Below, piece after piece: positions 58,222-64,000 of a stretch of DNA of 64,000 bases. Made by a program: the position numbers and the translations under genes. Source of the stretch: Actinostola sp. cb2023 (Eukaryota; Cnidaria; Anthozoa; Actiniaria; Actinostolidae); contig JAUJYZ010001239.1 in NCBI GenBank assembly GCA_033675265.1, forward strand, positions 466,524 through 530,523, written 5' to 3'. The first letter of the stretch is position 1. Every line of letters begins with the position of its first letter. A model generated the notes under the pieces. That model did no database searches. It was given only the letters and a program-made list of their open reading frames with translations, and was not told the origin of the DNA.

Positions 58222-61112
58222 TAAGTCGGGCTTCTTAGAGCAAGCAGTGGTTGCTGCGATCGGTAATCTCGACTGAATCTGATTGGCTCTTGACCATTAT
58301 ATCCATTATCAATGAAATATTGTCAATGGCAATAAAGCTCGAGCAAGAGCCCGCGCGCCCTAGACTAATGCATCAAACAAGTAGCAAGGTAATTCATTAA
58401 CTTGGTTAACTTGGCACTATGGTTTAGAATGATCATAAAGTATTGTATATGTACAATAGTTTCAACTTTTTCACAGGTATTCTGCTTGCATAACGCGATC
58501 TGAATTGTTGTACTTTTATTGTCACCATAACATCATTCTTCTTCTTGTATCTACTACTTAGATCCATAACTTTCCGTCTAGAATATCACAATCATCAAGA
58601 GTATTTACCATGTCTTCTACTGAATACATGAAATTCCATACACACAGGACGTGACGAGATAAACGATCGCTTCTACAAAAAAATACTCATTGTATAAACA
58701 TAATCTAACTGTACTTTACCAGGGGAAAATTACTAGGGGAGTCCATCTTCCCTAATGCCCTTAGATCCATCAGATTTTTAGCATGGCTATTTTTAGCAAC
58801 AAGCTATGATTGGTTGGATGTCAATGACGTCACTTGCAGTAAACATGGCGGACATCTCCTTTGTCGATGCTGAACATTTTATACCACAGCTACGTACATG
58901 TAGTTATTAATAAATTAAATTGATAAATCGTTTATTATATGGCTAGTTTTTGCTTTAAAATGTGGATTTTGAATGTTTGTTTTGTAAGCGGTTGCGCGGT
59001 TTCCCGCCATTTATGTAAATAAGTAATCTGCTCAATCAAATTCAAACAAGAAAGTCAAGAAAACCCGTTCAGTAAAACCCATCCAATTCATTTGATGATT
59101 ACAAACCGTTCAAAGTTCGCTATTCTACGTGAAATCTCTTCATATAACACCATAAGGGTTCTTTGAAATGGAGCTGTAAAGTTTGAAAAGAGTCAAAAAA
59201 ACTTTGCCGGTGAGTCGGATTGACTGATCAACTCAACATGGAAACCAAAAACTACAACTACAAGCCTGCTGAGTGTCGCTGATATTTGCAATTGTACTTC
59301 CAGTTCTTCGTTTATTTCTTTGAACAATTAGGGAGCATTCACAAGAAAAGATGGAATTGATTGAAAGTTCTGAATTCGACGAAAAGAGAGGATACGTCGG
59401 CTTCGCTTTACAAATAAATTGTGCTTGCTTTTGGCCTTGAACTTGATTCACGATGAACATAGAACAGCTGCTTCAACTAGAACACTTCAAAAACACGTTC
59501 AAAGACGAAATATCGTCTAAAACATTCCTTCAAACACATTGAATCTCTTTGGATCTATTTGGTGTCTCGTATTTATTACTATCTCGAGTGTTTTAGGAGT
59601 TAAAGAAATTAATCAACAACAGAAAACAACAACCTGAGAGTGAAACTGAGTTAACAAATACGAGGGATTCAAACAAGATTTGTGAAGGTAAAGCGTGCAT
59701 AGATTATGGTTAATTTTTTTTCCGCCAACGACTGCAAAGTGTGTGAGGATTATTTTTCTTAGACTTAATGATGTTTACATTCAATCCTTGAACTGCCTCT
59801 CAGTTGTTTGACTGATTTTGATTACTTGAAAATTTGTCGCTTGATTGTAGTTTGCAATAAAAACCGACGAGTCGTGTTGGGACTTGAAGTCAGTTTTGTT
59901 TGCCATAGATTTGTGTTTTATTACATATTAATTATGCCAGGACACTGAAGCACATACATGATCTTGTGAATAGTTGGATCTGATGAGCTCGATAAGTCGC
60001 TTGATAATTTCTTGGAGTGGATGGTTTTTTTCTCTTGTAAAAACCCCAGCTCGCTTTCTTTCTCGGCTTTTTATTTTTTTATATTTTTTCGCGGTTATTC
60101 GTGATTTCACGGCGTTATTAGCAAGTTTTACCTAGCGTATTCATAAGTACCGGGTATAGGGTTTCAATTTGTAATGGCTTTCGTCCTCTAAATGACAGGA
60201 ATTAGCCTCACAGCCTATTTTCATCTTTATTCTCTTGATTTTTCACCATTGTCAATATCGTACATCGCGATGAAAAAATTACCCGGTCTTCAGTAAACCG
60301 ACCAATCGGAACGCGCGCACGGAACCAACCAATCACAGCTTGTTGCAAAAAATAGCCAAGCTAACAATCTGATGGGAACACGTATATTAAGATATGGACT
60401 CCCCTTAGTAGTAATTTTCCCCTGACTTTACTAGCATTTAACACAATAAAACAAAACAAAAGAATGACGAAAGAGCCACATGTGCTGAATAAGTAGTTTT
60501 CCAGTTGATTCGTTGACGATCATCTTTCGCTTCATCCGACATGACGACATTCAAGTTCAGGTCATCAAGATCAGTCTTGCTCTTGCTTTTCTTGCAATCA
60601 GAGTAGTTCTTTTCAGCTTCAGAGTTCGTAAACTAATCAAGTCAATAGTCATATTGTTTTGTCATTTTGTTCGTAGTTTGTGTTCACAGTTTTCTCATTT
60701 GCATTTGATATCTCATAAGACTTTAAGACTTTTTCAGATTTTTCAGATATGATTTCGAGTCCTTGGAACGACCTGGTCCGAAAACGCTCGACAGCTTTTA
60801 GAGTAGATCTACCGCTAACGGCGTGTGCGTTTATATGTGAGATGAGCGTATTAGACATACTTCGTTCAAATGTTTTTTTCTGACGATCACAAGACGACAT
60901 AACCTTCCTTCGACAAGGTTTGTGAAGAAAGAGGACGATGTGCGATGTCCCGTCTTGATAAGCTTAGCATTATCGTACCCAGAGCTCCTCGCGGTCGGCA
61001 CAAGGCGCATGCGCTGTAGAACCCAATTTGCGATTTGAGGTCAAAGAAGAATACGACAAAGATGACCGCTCTGCATTTTTAGAGTCGGGTCTTCCACAGG
61101 AAGTCCGACTAA
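58222..61112. mobile_element. Dispersed element with TAAGTCRGGCTTCYT ends, copy 2
   Basis: Colinear with 41690-42525 but with a 1.7-kb insertion (58720-60424) and a longer coding part: the minus-strand frame 60900-60649 ends VNTNYEQNDKTI, matching copy 1 at 42330-42370. Copy 1 has lost about 270 bases of it. The protein family is not recognised. Confidence 0.65.
58713..60431. mobile_element. DNA transposon, 1705 bp, 7-bp target duplication
   Basis: Element 58720-60424, ends CAGGGGAAAATTACTA and mirror, continuing GGGGAGTCCAT. Target duplication ACTTTAC at 58713-58719 and 60425-60431. Copy 1 of the host repeat has the empty site (TATTTTACTAGC) near 42097. No intact transposase. CAGG...CCTG ends and a 7-bp duplication resemble the element at 17037. 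Confidence 0.88.
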
Positions 61113-61330
61113 TAATATTTAATTTATAACGAACTAGTTCACAGAAAATATTTACCACCGACCTCACACAGAACTGAGGTGGCAAATGATTCTTCGCAAT
61201 GAAAATATCGAATGGAACGAGGCCTACACATCTATATATGTGTATCTGTATACATAGATATGCATCTCCAATTGTAATTTATAAGTGAGCACAATAAAGG
61301 TGTTGTTGTTGTTGTAATTGTTGCATATAA

Positions 61331-62946
61331 TTACCATCGAGGAGGGAGGGGGCGTCTATTGTTTTCGGCTGCGCGATCTAGTACAGTGTTGTTGTAGTTT
61401 GTGACGTCACATAGCAACCGCGGGACCCGACGTCGATTCACTGACTTTCTACAGGAAAACGTGTTTGACCAGATAGCGAAAACACGAAGAAAATGATAAT
61501 AAGCACCTTTTTGAGATCCTATTAACAGTAGGTGTGTGTCATCTGTATCTTAAAGTGCATATCAGGGTTTTGGGTTTCTTTTGAAAATCGATTACATATA
61601 ACGTGAATAATGGGATGGTTCAGTATTTTGTGATTTGAGCTTCGCATTTGCGAGTTATGATGGTTTGAAATCGTGATATGTTAATTCAGTGACGTCAACG
61701 CCGGCATCATTTATTATACAAAAGCGCCCCTTTGAAAATTACTGACATTTTTAAACTGGCAAAAAGTTATTCTACAACTTATATAAATGATGTTAAACTT
61801 TTATTTCTATTTTAGAAAAGAGTGCTACTTGAAAAAGTTAAAATAAGTTACGGCAAATGCCTGCATTGACGTCACCTAATTAGTATATCATGATTTCAAA
61901 CCTTCATAACTCGCAAATGCGAAGCTCAAATCACAAAATACTGAACCATTCCACTATTCACGTTATATGTAATCGATTTTCAAAAGAAACCCAAAACCCT
62001 GATATGCACTTTAACTAACAGCTCTGTGTCATTTTATTTGTGTGATAATCTTTCTGTTTTCTGTATTTTAATTTTCTTTTCAATCCTCTGTTCGCGGGAT
62101 TCCGCTATTTTGAAGCGGGACGAAAGTTTGTCTCTTCAAAAAGTCGCTTTTTCAGATCGAAAAGAAAGCTATTTTTCAACCAAAAAAGGACGTTTTATAA
62201 ACCAATAGTCTGTGTTTAAGATGTTGGGTTTGTTAGCTTTTGTTGCTGTCCCAAACCCCATGTCAATCCTTTTGAGTGAGCACAATAAGCAAAGTGCCAC
62301 ACAAACTCCGTCTTCGCGCTTCTTTCCCGTTCATAAATCTAATTGCATGAAGTATAATTTGTGTTGAATATTCCAAAATATATTTGCATGAAATGATGTG
62401 TATTGTAATGTTCAATAATAATTGAATAATTAACACGCGTTGGTCCGTACGTACAGTTCGTTGACCCAAATATCAACTTTGAAGTTCAAAAGGATTGACA
62501 TGCATGGAGTTCCAGCGAAGCAACGGTCACAAAAATCCACGTGGATAAAGTTTGAACACTTCCCTATTAAACCTCCTATGGTGGGTTCGAGATATGCTAT
62601 TTCAGCTTCAAAATATTAGTTTGCATCTTCCACTTTTGCTGAAATCTTCACACCATTTTGATTATCGAAATATGTTTAAGCCCCGAAAACAACTTGCTGA
62701 TCGGCAAATCCTGGCAAAGTTTTACCGAAATCCAATTAATCGTAAGAGAACGACTCTTCTGTCCAGACACGTTCAAACCAAATCCACTGTTGATCGTAAT
62801 AATATTATTTTCAATTAAGATTTTATCCTTGTTCTCTTTTATCCTTGAAAGTCGGGAACCATTTTGAAAATCATCGTGACGTCACACCATGTAACAACAC
62901 TGTATCGCCGTTTGCCTAGAGACGCCCCCTCCCTCCTGTTACCATC
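61331..62946. mobile_element. hAT-like non-autonomous element, 1600 bp
   Basis: Ends (G/C)AGGAGGGAGGGGGCGTCT in inverted orientation and TTACCATC (8 bp) at 61331-61338 and 62939-62946. CAG-type ends plus an 8-bp duplication are usual for hAT. Subterminal mirrored ACAGTGTTGTT and TGACGTCAC follow. A Kolobok-type MITE sits inside. Confidence 0.7.
61550..62014. mobile_element. TTAA-flanked Kolobok-type MITE, second member
   Basis: Core 61554-62010 starts AGTGCATATCAGGGTTTTGG with a mirror at the right. It shares GAAAATCGATTACATAT and GGATGGTTCAGTATTTTGTG with 55622-56083, so the two are one family. Confidence 0.92.
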
Positions 62947-63120
62947 GATACTGAACTTGAGATGGTTTTAGCATAGAATATAATAGTAATGAATTGCCTC
63001 AGATTACTCTACCTGAACAATTTTTTGGTCAAACTTTAATTGATCATTAGTCAAAGAAGTATTTTACAATAACCTAGCGTAATCTCGCAATCTGATTGGC
63101 TCTCAGCCATTGTCAATAAA
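62947..63120. other. Intergenic, nothing recognised
   Basis: Contains CAATCTGATTGGCTCTC, a motif also seen at 41751 and 58279 inside another repeat. Confidence 0.4.
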
Positions 63121-63143
63121 AGTACAGACACATGGCATCTACC

Positions 63144-63282
63144 GCGTAGAGGAAAAAAGCCAGACAAAGTACGCACCATTATCACACATCTCGCTGCTGT
63201 TGCACCAATTATGGACATAGATGAAGACAGCGATGAAGAAGAAAACGAAGATCAAAAGGTGGTGATTGCCATTGTATTTTAA
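63144..63282 (+). CDS. Exon-like open stretch, acidic
   Basis: One frame reads RGKKPDKVRTIITHLAAVAP, then an Asp/Glu-rich run (DIDEDSDEEENEDQK) before GTGGTG, a weak donor, with a stop at 63280-63282. No start or partner exon was found. Confidence 0.25.
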
Positions 63283-63506
63283 AGGACCTTCGAGTCAGTG
63301 ACCGGTGATCCCGAATTTTTTTTTTAGAGTCTGGGTTTTAATTCTTCTGAAAAGTTTATATTTAAATGAATTTTTTTGTCCTTCAGTACATTCTGTGTTT
63401 TTTTTCGGTAAAGTTTATTTTTACTTTATTTTATTTTCCTTTCATTTTCTGTATTTTTTTTCAATAGAGTTTCGACTTTTTTTTTCGAACGCACGACCGA
63501 GATGTA

Positions 63507-63800
63507 TTATGAGTAATCACGGAAAAACCCATGCCCGACATGCAGCATTTCCGGTTTTGTGAGCTGTAGCTTCTTCAAGTGTCTTGGAATCCACCTCAGA
63601 TAGGCCAGAGACACATTCTCACTCCTGCATGAATCAGTACCATTTATTTTTTTAATTCTGCCAGCTTTGACAGCTTTGGTACCCTGATAGCAGAGTTTTC
63701 TCTTTGGTCGATGTTTTTGTATTAATCTTTTGCTGTATTGGCTTTTGCTTCTGTTTATTGATCGTCCGAGAGGAAACTCTGCCAGTACAGGATTCGCCAC
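63507..63800 (-). CDS. Unrecognised basic ORF, 97 aa
   Basis: ATG at 63800 opens a Lys/Arg-rich frame (QKHRPKRKLCYQG, AGRIKKING) to a stop at 63507. No family recognised. It could be a first exon of a gene running left or a chance frame. Confidence 0.25.
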   Translation of the reverse strand: MANPVLAEFPLGRSINRSKSQYSKRLIQKHRPKRKLCYQGTKAVKAGRIKKINGTDSCRSENVSLAYLRWIPRHLKKLQLTKPEMLHVGHGFFRDYS

Positions 63801-64000
63801 ATTCAGTCTCGTTGAGCATGCGCGACGGTTACGTCATAGGTTGCGTAGCGACGACAATGCATAGTTGACTAACGGTAAATCAGTAAAGTCTTTTTTACAA
63901 TACTTTATTCCTAGATTTGTACGTACATTCTTCTATTTGGTCAGCAATTAATAAGTTCAGAGGAGTTATATAACGATAGCTTGTTGGGAAACGATTGCCC

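Overview
This is metazoan nuclear DNA: AT-rich, with GT-AG introns, an LRR-class GPCR, a neuronal-type syntaxin gene, THAP genes and very dense DNA transposons. The mix (Kolobok-like, IS3EU-like, Crypton-like, Penelope with GIY-YIG, many TA- and TTAA-flanked MITEs) suggests an invertebrate, most likely an anthozoan cnidarian. That is inference; no single marker fixes the species.

Layout. 1-3762: a 65-bp satellite in two arrays of opposite orientation. 4945-8582: an almost complete Kolobok-like transposon with 118-bp terminal inverted repeats (TIRs), TTAA at both ends, a spliced THAP transposase gene (+) and a convergent acidic second gene (-). 8618-9800: a MITE fragment joined to the 3' end of a Penelope-like retroelement. 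12705-15533: the best intact host gene, a four-exon LRR 7TM receptor of 575 codons. 15600-22500: nested MITEs, a broken Crypton-like gene (-) and a 531-bp transposon with a 7-bp target duplication. 23181-24067: an intact four-exon THAP gene of 177 codons (-) with CRE-like sites upstream.

26632-54038 holds two tandem copies of a syntaxin-1-like gene. Copy A (26632-41518) is open over ten exons but stops before the membrane anchor. Copy B (about 42838-54038) has no recognisable first exon, repeats exons 2-3, and carries a stop in its last SNARE exon. The introns are full of transposons. Because introns are shared, one copy often shows the empty site for an insertion in the other: a Kolobok-type MITE in copy A (39198-39787) and a 4.2-kb IS3EU-like transposon in copy B (46889-51060).

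54500-64000 holds an 85-bp satellite, a second copy of the 16957-18835 repeat, a second copy of the 41690-42525 repeat carrying a 1.7-kb insertion, a hAT-like element with a nested Kolobok-type MITE, and two weak coding candidates at the end. The genes form no operon or pathway. The clearest theme is transposons of several superfamilies inserting into each other and into duplicated host sequence, with precise footprints still readable.
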